Source: Pseudolysobacter antarcticus (GTDB lineage Bacteria > Pseudomonadota > Gammaproteobacteria > Xanthomonadales > Rhodanobacteraceae). From it: a stretch of 64,000 nt of DNA. Made by a program: the position numbers and the translations under genes. Below, piece after piece: positions 41,738 to 49,908 of the stretch. The DNA lies in NCBI RefSeq assembly GCF_004168365.1, contig NZ_CP035704.1:1984001-2048000 (forward strand). Reading direction: 5' to 3'. The number at the start of each line of letters is the position of its first letter. Within the stretch, counting starts at the first letter, position 1. The notes beneath the pieces are model-generated. The model saw only the letters and a program-made list of their open reading frames with translations. It did no database searches and was not told the DNA's origin.

Positions 41738-42427
41738 TCAAAATTCCAGATCGAGCGCGGCACACAGATAATCGATCATCGGTGCCAGGCCTTTGCAGCC
41801 GGCGACGACAACATCGCGCAGCTCGGTCGAGCACGCGACTTTATCGCTGAAGGCTTCGGCGGCAATGAAGTCCTTGCGCTTGATGTCTTCGATGAGTTCG
41901 TGATCGACCGGATAACCGCGCGGCGGACGCGTCAAGGATTCGCCGCCGAGACCAAAACGTTGTGCAAAAATTTTGTTGTGCACGGCTTTTTTCCACGTGC
42001 TCGGATTCTCGACCAGAAATTCGCGAATGCGTTTCAGTGTGGCCGATTCCGGATGCCACAAACCGCCGGCGACAAAACACGCGCTCGGTTCGATGTGCAG
42101 ATAGAACGACGGCGCGGCGACTTCACGATGGCGCTCGTGGAAAAAACGCGCGCCGGCGTGAGTCTTGTACGGTCGCTTGTCGCCGGCGAAACGAGTGTCG
42201 CGATAGATGCGAAACAACGAGCCACCTTGCGTGCGTGGATCGGCGCGAAAATGCGGGCTGATTTTTGCCAGTGGCTCGACCATGTCAGCAATCAGCCGCA
42301 GATACGGTTGGCGCACGGTTTCTTCGTAGCGCTGTTTGTTTTCGGCGAACCAGACACGGTCATTGTTGAGTGCCAGATCGTGCAGGAAACGCAGACTTTT
42401 TTTGTCGAAATAAGCAGTCGAACTCAT
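41738..42427 (-). CDS. DUF2461 / TIGR02453-family protein
   Basis: A 229-residue cytosolic protein. Landmarks are FDKKSLRFLHDLALNNDRVWFAENK, the RIYRDTRFAGDKRPYKTHAG block and FYLHIEPSACFVAGGLW, which define the DUF2461 family. Its biochemical role is unknown. The ATG overlaps the stop of the upstream exonuclease I gene by four bases, indicating a two-gene operon with sbcB. Confidence 0.88.
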   Translation of the reverse strand: MSSTAYFDKKSLRFLHDLALNNDRVWFAENKQRYEETVRQPYLRLIADMVEPLAKISPHFRADPRTQGGSLFRIYRDTRFAGDKRPYKTHAGARFFHERHREVAAPSFYLHIEPSACFVAGGLWHPESATLKRIREFLVENPSTWKKAVHNKIFAQRFGLGGESLTRPPRGYPVDHELIEDIKRKDFIAAEAFSDKVACSTELRDVVVAGCKGLAPMIDYLCAALDLEF

Positions 42428-43869
42428 GTGATCTCTCGTGATAATTCATGGCCCCATGCTTCCAGCGCATCGAGCACAGCATGTTGCGATGATGGCAAGT
42501 CGGCATTTTCGCGATGTGTCGCGATGATCGCAAAATAATCGTCCAGCGTCAGCGTTGTGCCGGGCGATTGTGTAGTCAGGCGGGTCTTACGAAACGCGTG
42601 CCAGCGCTTGCGCTCGGCCGGGTCGAGGGTGTCTGGGAAATTGCGCGCGCGGTAGCGAAACAGCAGCTCGACATAACGGGCATCACGAAACACCGGGGCA
42701 TTTGTCGCGAGCAACTGCGGCGACAAATGCCGCACCTCGCGCATCATTCGTTTGTCGGCATCGTTCGGAAATCCTGCATACAGCGCAAGCTCGGGATCGG
42801 CCGCGGCATCGAATGGTGTTGCCGCCGCAAAAACCTTGCGCACTTTTTCGGCGATGCCATCGGCCTCACGCAACATTGCCAGATGGCGCTGGCAGCGTTC
42901 GAGATCGAGTTGAATGCGTGCGAGATCAACACCGTTCAGCGCCGACAACGGCGCGAGTGCGGGTGAACGATTCGCGTGCACGGTTTTCAGCGGAATACGC
43001 GCCACGTCTTCGGGCAAGTCAGCGCGCGGCGTGAATACACGATCGGCAATATCCTCGGCATCGAGTTCGATCAGATCGGTTGGATCGCTGTCGAGATCGA
43101 TCACGATCACGCCGTTCGGCTGGGTCGGATGTGCACTCAGCGGTGCGATCATCGCCAGGCAACCGCGTGTCGCCGGATAACGCGATGAGGCGTGCAGCAG
43201 CGGCGTCATATGCGCATAGTCGAGCAGGCCGAATATCTTTTGTTTGCGCCGCAGTTCGAAAAAGTAATTGAACAGCCGCGGCTGGCGCACGCGGATCAGC
43301 CGCGCGAGCGCGATCGTCGCGTGCACGTCGGACAAAGCATCGTGCGCATTCGCATGCGCGAGATGATTTGCCGCGGTCAAATCGCCGAGCCGAAAACTCG
43401 GTACGCCGTCATCGCGCAGTGGCCATTGCACGCCATCCGGACGCAGCGCGTAACACAACCGCAGCAGGTCGATCAGATCCCAGCGCGAATTGCCGTGTTC
43501 CCATTCGCGCGCATACGGATCGTGGAAATTTCGATACAACAAATGTCGCGTGACTTCGTCGTCGAAGCGCAGCGAGTTGTAGCCGACGCCACACGTGCCA
43601 GGCTCGGCCAGAGCCTCGTGAATTTGCGCGGCAAATTCGGCTTCGAGCACGCCTTCGCGCGCGGCAATCTGCGGCGTGATGCCGGTCAGCAAACAGGCTT
43701 CGGGGTGCGGCAATACATCGCGTGGCGGCTGGCAATACAACTGCAACGGCTCGCCGATCAGTTCGAGATCGAGCGTGGTGCGAACGCCAGCGAATTGCGA
43801 GGGCCGATCGCGGCGCGGATCGGCGCCGAAGGTTTCGTAATCGTGCCAGAAAAACGTCCCTGTGCTCAT
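42424..43869 (-). CDS. sbcB: Exodeoxyribonuclease I
   Basis: 3'-5' exonuclease on single-stranded DNA, 481 residues, close to E. coli ExoI length. DEDDh catalytic residues are visible: D10 and E12 in FWHDYETFG, an Asp in GYNSLRFDDEV, and the HxxxxD pattern in NAHDALSDVHATI. The C-terminal SH3-like and helical domains follow (FRYRARNFPDTLDPAERKRW). It acts in recombination and mismatch repair. Coupled to the DUF2461 gene by a 4-base overlap. Confidence 0.95.
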   Translation of the reverse strand: MSTGTFFWHDYETFGADPRRDRPSQFAGVRTTLDLELIGEPLQLYCQPPRDVLPHPEACLLTGITPQIAAREGVLEAEFAAQIHEALAEPGTCGVGYNSLRFDDEVTRHLLYRNFHDPYAREWEHGNSRWDLIDLLRLCYALRPDGVQWPLRDDGVPSFRLGDLTAANHLAHANAHDALSDVHATIALARLIRVRQPRLFNYFFELRRKQKIFGLLDYAHMTPLLHASSRYPATRGCLAMIAPLSAHPTQPNGVIVIDLDSDPTDLIELDAEDIADRVFTPRADLPEDVARIPLKTVHANRSPALAPLSALNGVDLARIQLDLERCQRHLAMLREADGIAEKVRKVFAAATPFDAAADPELALYAGFPNDADKRMMREVRHLSPQLLATNAPVFRDARYVELLFRYRARNFPDTLDPAERKRWHAFRKTRLTTQSPGTTLTLDDYFAIIATHRENADLPSSQHAVLDALEAWGHELSREIT

Positions 43870-44085
43870 GCCGGTTCTTTTGCTTGATGGGGCGCTGAGC
43901 TTAGCAGTTGCGTCGTGCCGATGCCGAGCCTGCCAGCGACTCCGGCGCAGGCGTTTACATCGGCAAAGTGCGCGCGTGCTTGTGCGGCAACGACTAAACG
44001 CAGATGATCCTTGGCCGGGGATACCGCGTCAAGTCGGTATCGTATTTCCCAGTACGCTGTGATCGAACTATCAGGGGATTTCTTT

Positions 44086-45402
44086 ATGCCGCCACGCTGC
44101 CTGAGCCACTCGCTCTTCACCGTGACCATCGCCAATGCGCTGGGGCTGATTTCCGCCTCGGTCTTTGCCCAGAACGTGACCGTGACCGCGCCGACCGGCG
44201 GCGGTTTTCTGGTGCAGGATGCGGCCAGTAACGCGTGGTTCGCGATCGATACGAACGGCAATGTCGTGATCCGGCAACTGTCGATTGCCGCGCAGCAGAA
44301 TACGCCAGTTTGTTTCAGCATCATCACTGGCCAACTTGGCCCATGTGCACCGGGCGCCATTGTCGGTGCTACCGGAGTGGCTGGTGCGACCGGCGCAACG
44401 GGCGCGACCGGATTTGCGGGCGCAACGGGGGCGCAGGGGAATATCGGCGCAACTGGCGTTACCGGAGGCACAGGTTCGACAGGTGCGCCGGGCATTACTG
44501 GCACAACCGGACCTACGGGATCAAACGGTTCGGCGGGTGCCACCGGAGCCACCGGCAACAATGGGCCGATGGGTCTCACGGGTGCGACGGGCGCGACAGG
44601 TTCGACCGGTTCGACCGGGCAGCAAGGTTTGACGGGTGTTACCGGAGCCGCAGGTTTTACAGGCGCTACCGGTTCGACCGGCGCGACTGGTTCAGCAGGT
44701 GCTACCGGAACAACAGGCGTAACCGGCATAACGGGAGCAACTGGTTTTACTGGGGTTGCTGGTTTTACTGGAGCCACTGGCGCGACCGGCCCAACAGGTG
44801 CTACCGGGGCAACCGGCGTAACTGGCATAACGGGAGCAGCCGGTTTTACTGGGGCCGCAGGTTTTACCGGAGCTACCGGTTCAACGGGTGCTACCGGAAC
44901 AACTGGCGGAACCGGCGCGCTTTCCGGCAACGTGTTATCCGCCCACATTCTCGCTGTCCCTGCCACCACGATATTTGGCACGGGTGGCGCCACGACTCTT
45001 GCCAACTGGTCAGTTATTCCTCTCAGCGGGATCTCGAATGCAAATTTCAATGCATTCTCGGGAGGCTTCATCGTACCTGTTAGCGGGAACTATCTGATCC
45101 ACGAAACGGTGCAGCTTACCCATCCCACTGCCTTCACCTTTAGCTACGGGGCGGGTGTTTTTAATACGTTCGACCTCGTGCGAAATGGCGTTGTCATCGA
45201 CATCAAGACATTCCCGATGGTCAATGTAAATATTGCTTTGTTGCTGACCATGAACGTTCCGACCAATTTCGGAGAAGTCACCAGCGTGCAACTGCTTACC
45301 CTCGCGGCAGGGGACGTGATTACCAGTCGCGTGACGATCGCATCGGCCGGCGATTCGTTTCAGGCTGCTGCGGATTTATCAATCATGCAGATCAGCCCTT
45401 GA
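44086..45402 (+). CDS. Secreted collagen-like protein with C-terminal C1q/TNF-like globular domain
   Basis: Exported protein of 438 residues. The ATG at 44086 has an AGGGG site at 44072-44076. The signal peptide ([18 protein letters not shown]) is followed by an ~60-residue N-terminal domain. Then come about 60 consecutive Gly-X-Y triplets (44365-44914), mostly Gly-Ala-Thr, Gly-Ser-Thr and Gly-Phe-Thr, with Pro rarely at X. A ~150-residue beta-rich head ([20 protein letters not shown] ... [15 protein letters not shown]) resembles trimeric C1q/BclA heads. Thr at Y is a known bacterial substitute for hydroxyproline. The predicted form is a trimeric surface fibre. A reverse-strand reading frame across the repeats is an artefact of their codon pattern. 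Confidence 0.85.
   Translation: MPPRCLSHSLFTVTIANALGLISASVFAQNVTVTAPTGGGFLVQDAASNAWFAIDTNGNVVIRQLSIAAQQNTPVCFSIITGQLGPCAPGAIVGATGVAGATGATGATGFAGATGAQGNIGATGVTGGTGSTGAPGITGTTGPTGSNGSAGATGATGNNGPMGLTGATGATGSTGSTGQQGLTGVTGAAGFTGATGSTGATGSAGATGTTGVTGITGATGFTGVAGFTGATGATGPTGATGATGVTGITGAAGFTGAAGFTGATGSTGATGTTGGTGALSGNVLSAHILAVPATTIFGTGGATTLANWSVIPLSGISNANFNAFSGGFIVPVSGNYLIHETVQLTHPTAFTFSYGAGVFNTFDLVRNGVVIDIKTFPMVNVNIALLLTMNVPTNFGEVTSVQLLTLAAGDVITSRVTIASAGDSFQAAADLSIMQISP
44365..44914 (+). repeat. Gly-X-Thr collagen-like coding repeat
   Basis: Period-9 base repeat encoding about 60 Gly-X-Y triplets with Y usually Thr. Larger units such as the segment around 44640-44720 recur near 44820-44900 with few changes, suggesting growth by slippage or duplication. 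Confidence 0.85.
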
Positions 45403-45425
45403 CCGATCCTCGCGTATTGCAGAAA

Positions 45426-45455
45426 CCATCATCCCGGCGCAGGCCGGGATGATGG
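45426..45455. terminator. Convergent hairpin between the collagen-like and TonB receptor genes
   Basis: CCATCATCCCGGC (45426-45438), loop GCAG, then the exact complement (45443-45455): a 13-bp perfect stem. It lies 24 bases after one stop and 19 bases after the opposing one, so it can serve both. No T-run is present. The core resembles interspersed REP-like hairpins of GC-rich proteobacteria. Confidence 0.6.
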
Positions 45456-45474
45456 GACAAGCGCAGCGATCCGC

Positions 45475-47997
45475 TTAGAACGCGAAGTCGAAACGCGTGT
45501 AGTAATACGCGCCGTTCAAACCGAACGGGCAGGTTTCATAACAGCGCGTAAAACCGTACGGCACCCAGTCGGTCAGCGCCTGCGGCACAGTCCAGCGATC
45601 CGGCTGCACGTTGAATGCGTTGTTCGCGCCGATGCTGATGCTCATCTTTGGCGTGATCGAATAACGCAGGTCGAGATCGGTCAGCCACTTGCCACGCCAT
45701 GTCTGAATTTCGCCCGGCGTGTAGGATTGGCCTTGCACCGAACCGAAATAATTGAAGCGCAGGCTGGCGAACCATTTGTCGTAATTCACCGAGCTCGACA
45801 ACACGTGATGCAGATGCGGTTGGCCGCGTTCGATCAAGGTCACCTGAGTCGCGTCGAAGATCACGTCTGGCGACAGAATATTCGACGAGGTATTGCGCTT
45901 GGTCACACGCGTCGTGCCGTAGTTGCTGGCCACGCCGAAATCGAGCTTGGCGCTGTTGTCGAGAGTGAACGTGTAATCAGCGACCAGATCGATACCCTTG
46001 GTCGAGGTATTCACCGCGTTGGTAAAAAATGCGGCCTGACCCACCGAAGGATACGGCGCCAGCGCGGTGCGGATCGGACAACCTGCCGCCGTGGCACAGG
46101 CGGACGGATCTTCCGGCGTGACCAGGCCGGAAAACACGATGCGGTTCTTGATGTCGATGCGGTAATAATCCAGCGTGACAGAAAGATTTTCGAGCGGCTT
46201 CATCACCACGCCGAAACTGGCATTTTTCGATTCTTCCTGCTTCAACGGTGCGATGCCGAGCGCTTGCGTCACTGCACTTTGCTGGCGTGGAATCAGCGTG
46301 TCGACCAGCACACCTTCGGTGTTGAACGTAGTCGATATCTGGCTGTAGTTTTCCTGCTGCACACCGGGTGCGCGAAAGCCGGTCGAGAGGGTGCTGCGGA
46401 TCGCGAACGTATCGGTGAAATCATAACGACCCGTCAGTTTTCCGGTAGTGGTATTGCCGAAGTCGGAATATTTTTCGTAACGCGCCGCGCCGCCGATCAG
46501 CAGTTTGTCGGCAATGGTTTGTTCCGCATCCAGATACACGGCTTCGTTATGTCGGCCCGCATCCACCGCCGTTTCCGGTGAGAAGCCCGGATATCCCTGA
46601 CTGCCCGGAGGTGCCAAGCTGCCATCGCTGGCGAGGATCGGAATGTTCGGATTATTGGTGCGGCCATATTGATACGAACCCGGCTCGCCGGCGATGATGC
46701 GGAATTCGTCGCGGCGATATTCAAAGCCCGTGGCCAGATAAAGCGGGCTGCTGAACAGACCCCAATTCCACGGTCCGTGGAAATCCAGATTGAAGGTGCG
46801 TTCCTTGTTTTCCAGCGAGCCGGCGTAGAAATAATTCGGCGATTCAGCGTAGATACCGCCGCCGGGTTTTGGCTCGTACCAATAACTCACGTTGATGGTA
46901 TTGCCTTCGTGGTAATTAAAGGCGGAGCGGCCGTAGATCAGGCTCGTGTCGTATTCCCATTCGTTGCCGAACTTGCCGCGATAACCCACAGCGGCGGTCC
47001 GGTCGCGGATGGTGGTGAGGTTCTGCGGCGTGAAACCGTCCGGATAAACTGCCGCCACGGCGCGAGGATCGCCAGCGGCGCGGAAAAATCCGTGACCTTC
47101 GCCTTCGCGCTGTGATGCACCGCCGAACCAGTACAACTCGCCCGGGCCGATTGGCAGGCCGCCGTTCAACCACAGGTAGGCTTCTTTTACTGCGGGATCG
47201 CCGAGGAACAGCGTCTTGCGCGGCGGATTGGTATCGGCGTAATCCGGGCCGGCGCGGTTGGTTGCCTCGCGGTCGTGCCACTCCAAGGTGACATTGGTGT
47301 AGCCGCCATCGCCGAATGCAAAACCGGTATTGAGGCCGGCGCCGAGCACGCCGCCATCACCCTTTGACGTCTTGCCGCCTTCGAAGAAAACCTGGGTTTC
47401 CTTGGTCTGTTTTTTCAGCACGATATTGATCACGCCGGCAATCGCATCCGAACCGTATTGCGCGGCGGCGCCATCACGCAGCACTTCGATGCGCTCGATC
47501 GCAGATACCGGGATCACATTCAGATCGGTGCCAGCTGAGCCGAGGCCGACGGCGACATCGGTATTCACGAGCGCCTGCTGATGCTGGCGTTTGCCATTGA
47601 TCAGCACGAGCACCTGATCGGGGCCTAGTCCGCGCAATGTGGCGGGGCGGATTGCATCCTGACCGTCGCTCAAAAACGTCGTGGAAAAATTTGCCGAGGG
47701 TTCGAGCGTTTGCAGAATTCGCCCGATCTCGAACGAGCCGACTGACTGGATGACATCGGCACGAATCACATCGACCGGCGCGGGTGTGTCTGCTTCGGTG
47801 TGGCCTTTGGCGCGTGAACCGAGCACAGTGACGCTTTCGAGTTCGGTACTGCCGGTAGTCGATTTTGCCTGCTCGTCGGCGGCTTCGAGCGCCCAGGCAT
47901 TGCAGGTCAACAGAATCGCGCTGGCGATCAGGCAACGACGCAAACGAATGGTGGAATGTACGGCGGAAACACGGGCAACACGGTTTGACTTGGACAT
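45475..47997 (-). CDS. TonB-dependent outer-membrane receptor
   Basis: Outer-membrane beta-barrel, 840 residues from the ATG at 47997, which has GGGAG six bases upstream. A signal peptide (LIASAILLTCNAWALEA) is followed by a TonB box region (ELESVTVLGSRAK). The plug domain comes next (TPAPVDVIRADVIQ ... GLGPDQVLVLINGKRQHQQ ... AIERIEVLRDGAAAQYGSDAIAGVINIVLK), then a 22-strand-type barrel ending in the terminal aromatic motif YYTRFDFAF. The sequence class is the Xanthomonadales-type oligosaccharide or vitamin receptor family; the ligand is not deducible. Upstream is a 12-bp perfect inverted repeat that may be its operator. Confidence 0.93.
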   Translation of the reverse strand: MSKSNRVARVSAVHSTIRLRRCLIASAILLTCNAWALEAADEQAKSTTGSTELESVTVLGSRAKGHTEADTPAPVDVIRADVIQSVGSFEIGRILQTLEPSANFSTTFLSDGQDAIRPATLRGLGPDQVLVLINGKRQHQQALVNTDVAVGLGSAGTDLNVIPVSAIERIEVLRDGAAAQYGSDAIAGVINIVLKKQTKETQVFFEGGKTSKGDGGVLGAGLNTGFAFGDGGYTNVTLEWHDREATNRAGPDYADTNPPRKTLFLGDPAVKEAYLWLNGGLPIGPGELYWFGGASQREGEGHGFFRAAGDPRAVAAVYPDGFTPQNLTTIRDRTAAVGYRGKFGNEWEYDTSLIYGRSAFNYHEGNTINVSYWYEPKPGGGIYAESPNYFYAGSLENKERTFNLDFHGPWNWGLFSSPLYLATGFEYRRDEFRIIAGEPGSYQYGRTNNPNIPILASDGSLAPPGSQGYPGFSPETAVDAGRHNEAVYLDAEQTIADKLLIGGAARYEKYSDFGNTTTGKLTGRYDFTDTFAIRSTLSTGFRAPGVQQENYSQISTTFNTEGVLVDTLIPRQQSAVTQALGIAPLKQEESKNASFGVVMKPLENLSVTLDYYRIDIKNRIVFSGLVTPEDPSACATAAGCPIRTALAPYPSVGQAAFFTNAVNTSTKGIDLVADYTFTLDNSAKLDFGVASNYGTTRVTKRNTSSNILSPDVIFDATQVTLIERGQPHLHHVLSSSVNYDKWFASLRFNYFGSVQGQSYTPGEIQTWRGKWLTDLDLRYSITPKMSISIGANNAFNVQPDRWTVPQALTDWVPYGFTRCYETCPFGLNGAYYYTRFDFAF

Positions 47998-48120
47998 AAA
48001 ACACTCCCTTGCTGGACGGTAAGCAAAATCCGCAGACGTGGCGTGCATGCTGATCAGGAGCGTGGGCTGGAAGAAAAATCCGCACCCTTGGCGACTGACC
48101 GCATTCCCCAATGCAACGCC

Positions 48121-48158
48121 TTCGTAACGTAAGTTTCACAATCATATTACGTTACGAA
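48121..48158. promoter_or_regulatory. 12-bp perfect inverted repeat upstream of the TonB receptor gene
   Basis: TTCGTAACGTAA (48121-48132) and TTACGTTACGAA (48147-48158) are exact inverted copies separated by 14 bases. They are about 125-160 bases upstream of the receptor start on the minus strand, in an AT-rich patch that also contains a -10-like TAATAT on that strand. It is a good candidate operator for a dimeric repressor or activator; the regulator is unknown. Confidence 0.55.
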
Positions 48159-48314
48159 AATTTACAAAACTCATCCATGTCGCCTTTCGCCAAAAAGTCG
48201 CGCTGGCGATTCATGCTGGTTGCTCCGCGGCAGCACCGTTGGCCGACGGCTGAAAGATCAACAGTGTCACTATCGATCAATACGCATTCGCCATCGATCA
48301 AAGCGGCGTGGCAA

Positions 48315-48338
48315 GGCCGCAGGGTGGAGCCTGCGGCC
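48315..48338. terminator. GC-rich hairpin in the 396-base intergenic region
   Basis: GGCCGCAGG, loop GTGGAG, CCTGCGGCC: a 9-bp perfect stem located 56 bases after the stop of the minus-strand beta-helix gene. There is no following T-run. The rest of 47998-48393 holds the inverted repeat at 48121-48158 and no gene. Confidence 0.4.
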
Positions 48339-48393
48339 TCGGTGCCATGGAACGCATCAGCGCTCTGATTTTTGCCAATGTTTTGAGTTGGCG

Positions 48394-49773
48394 TTATGGA
48401 CAGCCCTCAAACTCGGTAGTAAATATTGTGTCGTTTTGCTGAACTTCGAATGCACCGATGTCCGCGGTGCCATTGGACATTCGGACGAACGGCGAACCGC
48501 GTTGATCGAAACTTAGCGACGCGCTGCGTTGGTCGATCGCAGGACTGTGGCTCATCAACGCGTGGGTCCACGTCGGGCCGCCATTATTTTTCAGAGCACC
48601 AAGCAAGGGACATCCATTGATCGTGCCTGACGGAATGGGTCCGACCGAGTTGTAGATCAAATTGTTCGCGCCGCTGACGTTGACCACCTTGGCCGGTGTA
48701 TTGCCGTTGACCGCACGGAAATCGGAAGGCGCAGCGTTCGATGTATTGTTGGATATGATCGTGGCAGTCAATCCAAGATCGATCAAATTGTTGTGCGCAT
48801 ATGCGGTAAAGCCTGCACTGAGCTGTTTGCCCGAAAATGTGGCACCGCCATCGGTATTGAACGCGATCGTCGTGTGTTCCAGGTAGATACCACCGTTTAG
48901 CCCCAGCAGTCCGCCTACACTGTTTTCGGCTGTGTTGCCCGAGATTGTGCTGTTGGTGAAGTAGTTGGCGGTATTGCCGGGAATCAAAACGCCGCCGCCG
49001 GCACTATTGGCAACGTTTTTTGCGATCGTCGATCCGGTTATGGTCGAGCCGCCACTGAGGAGAAGACCGCCAGCATAACCGCGCGTAGCCCCGGGCACCG
49101 TTGCCTGTGAGACGTTGTAGCTCACGGTGCTGTCGGTGGCGTTGAAAAATCCTACAGAGTAAGCACCGCCGCCATAACTTCGCCCCGGATTCGCATACGC
49201 GGTATTGAACGAAAGTTGACTGTTATTGAGATTCAAACCTTTCTTTGAAAATACCCCGCCGCCTTGGGCGTGGTCGTTAACCGTGCCGGCGACAACAGCA
49301 ACGCGGCAGCTGGTAACACGGGAGCTGTTCAGCGTCAGGGTGCCGGCGGAATAAATACATCCGCCATTGACGGCGCCATTGCTGCCGGACGCATAACCGT
49401 GGGTTACGTTGAGATTATTGAGGATCAAATTGCCGGCGCCGTTGTGCACTAGGATACGATCGCTCGGGGCGGTGTAGAAATGATCGATCGTCACCTTGCT
49501 GGAAGGAGCGGTGACGGTAAGATCACTCTGCAGAATGTGGATCGCACCGGTTGTCAGCGAAATCGAACTGCACGCCAGACCAATCATGCTCACGGTATCG
49601 CCAGTCACGGCGCTGGCAATTGCCGAACGCAAACTGCCCGCGCCGCTGTCAGCGCAATTACTCACGGGCACAATATTGGCTATCGCAGGTGGCGCGGCTA
49701 GGGCGAACAACGCCGCGATACAAATCGCCAGCGGCTTGCGCTGCGATACCGGTAATGTATTTTCGTTTCTCAT
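48394..49773 (-). CDS. Secreted right-handed beta-helix protein (choice-of-anchor Q type), copy A, with C-terminal FTTEFEGCP tail
   Basis: Exported protein of about 459 residues from the ATG at 49773, with AGGAGA upstream. The signal peptide KPLAICIAALFALAAPPAIA is followed by NCADSGAGSLRSAIASAVTGDT, the N-terminal signature of bacterial polymorphic outer-membrane/beta-helix proteins. Repeated short strands come next (STVSYN, STIAKNVANSAGGG, STISGNTAENSVGG). The C-terminal domain has the SPAIDQRSA..FDQRGSPF.R pattern of choice-of-anchor Q proteins and ends NDTIFTTEFEGCP. It is a tandem paralogue of the next gene; the promoter-region repeats are also duplicated. Probable surface adhesin or carbohydrate-binding protein. 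Confidence 0.85.
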   Translation of the reverse strand: MRNENTLPVSQRKPLAICIAALFALAAPPAIANIVPVSNCADSGAGSLRSAIASAVTGDTVSMIGLACSSISLTTGAIHILQSDLTVTAPSSKVTIDHFYTAPSDRILVHNGAGNLILNNLNVTHGYASGSNGAVNGGCIYSAGTLTLNSSRVTSCRVAVVAGTVNDHAQGGGVFSKKGLNLNNSQLSFNTAYANPGRSYGGGAYSVGFFNATDSTVSYNVSQATVPGATRGYAGGLLLSGGSTITGSTIAKNVANSAGGGVLIPGNTANYFTNSTISGNTAENSVGGLLGLNGGIYLEHTTIAFNTDGGATFSGKQLSAGFTAYAHNNLIDLGLTATIISNNTSNAAPSDFRAVNGNTPAKVVNVSGANNLIYNSVGPIPSGTINGCPLLGALKNNGGPTWTHALMSHSPAIDQRSASLSFDQRGSPFVRMSNGTADIGAFEVQQNDTIFTTEFEGCP

Positions 49774-49836
49774 CAAGTTCTCCTGTCGGGTGCGCACGGT
49801 GTAGGGACGGCACCATAAGGCAGGACGCACGCTCAT

Positions 49837-49856
49837 ACTTGAGCGCAACTTGAGCG
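49837..49856 (-). promoter_or_regulatory. 11-bp-period direct repeat ahead of beta-helix copy A
   Basis: Two exact copies of ACTTGAGCG (49837-49845 and 49848-49856), start to start 11 bases, lie 64 bases upstream of the start codon. The same arrangement occurs at copy B. One-helical-turn spacing is typical of binding sites for OmpR/PhoB-family response regulators. Confidence 0.6.
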
Positions 49857-49908
49857 GATCGTTAGTATTGCTCAAGTCTATGAAGCTGAGATGTTTTGTA
49901 GAGATTCG

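Noticed and set aside
44365-44914. Short periodic repeats that look like a CRISPR array
   Set aside because: The period is nine bases and encodes Gly-X-Y triplets in one frame; there are no spacers and no cas genes.
43866-45071. A 401-residue Pro/Val/Ala-rich minus-strand reading frame
   Set aside because: It is the mirror of the collagen-like Gly-X-Thr repeats, whose codon pattern leaves the antisense frame open by chance; no start signal or domain supports it.
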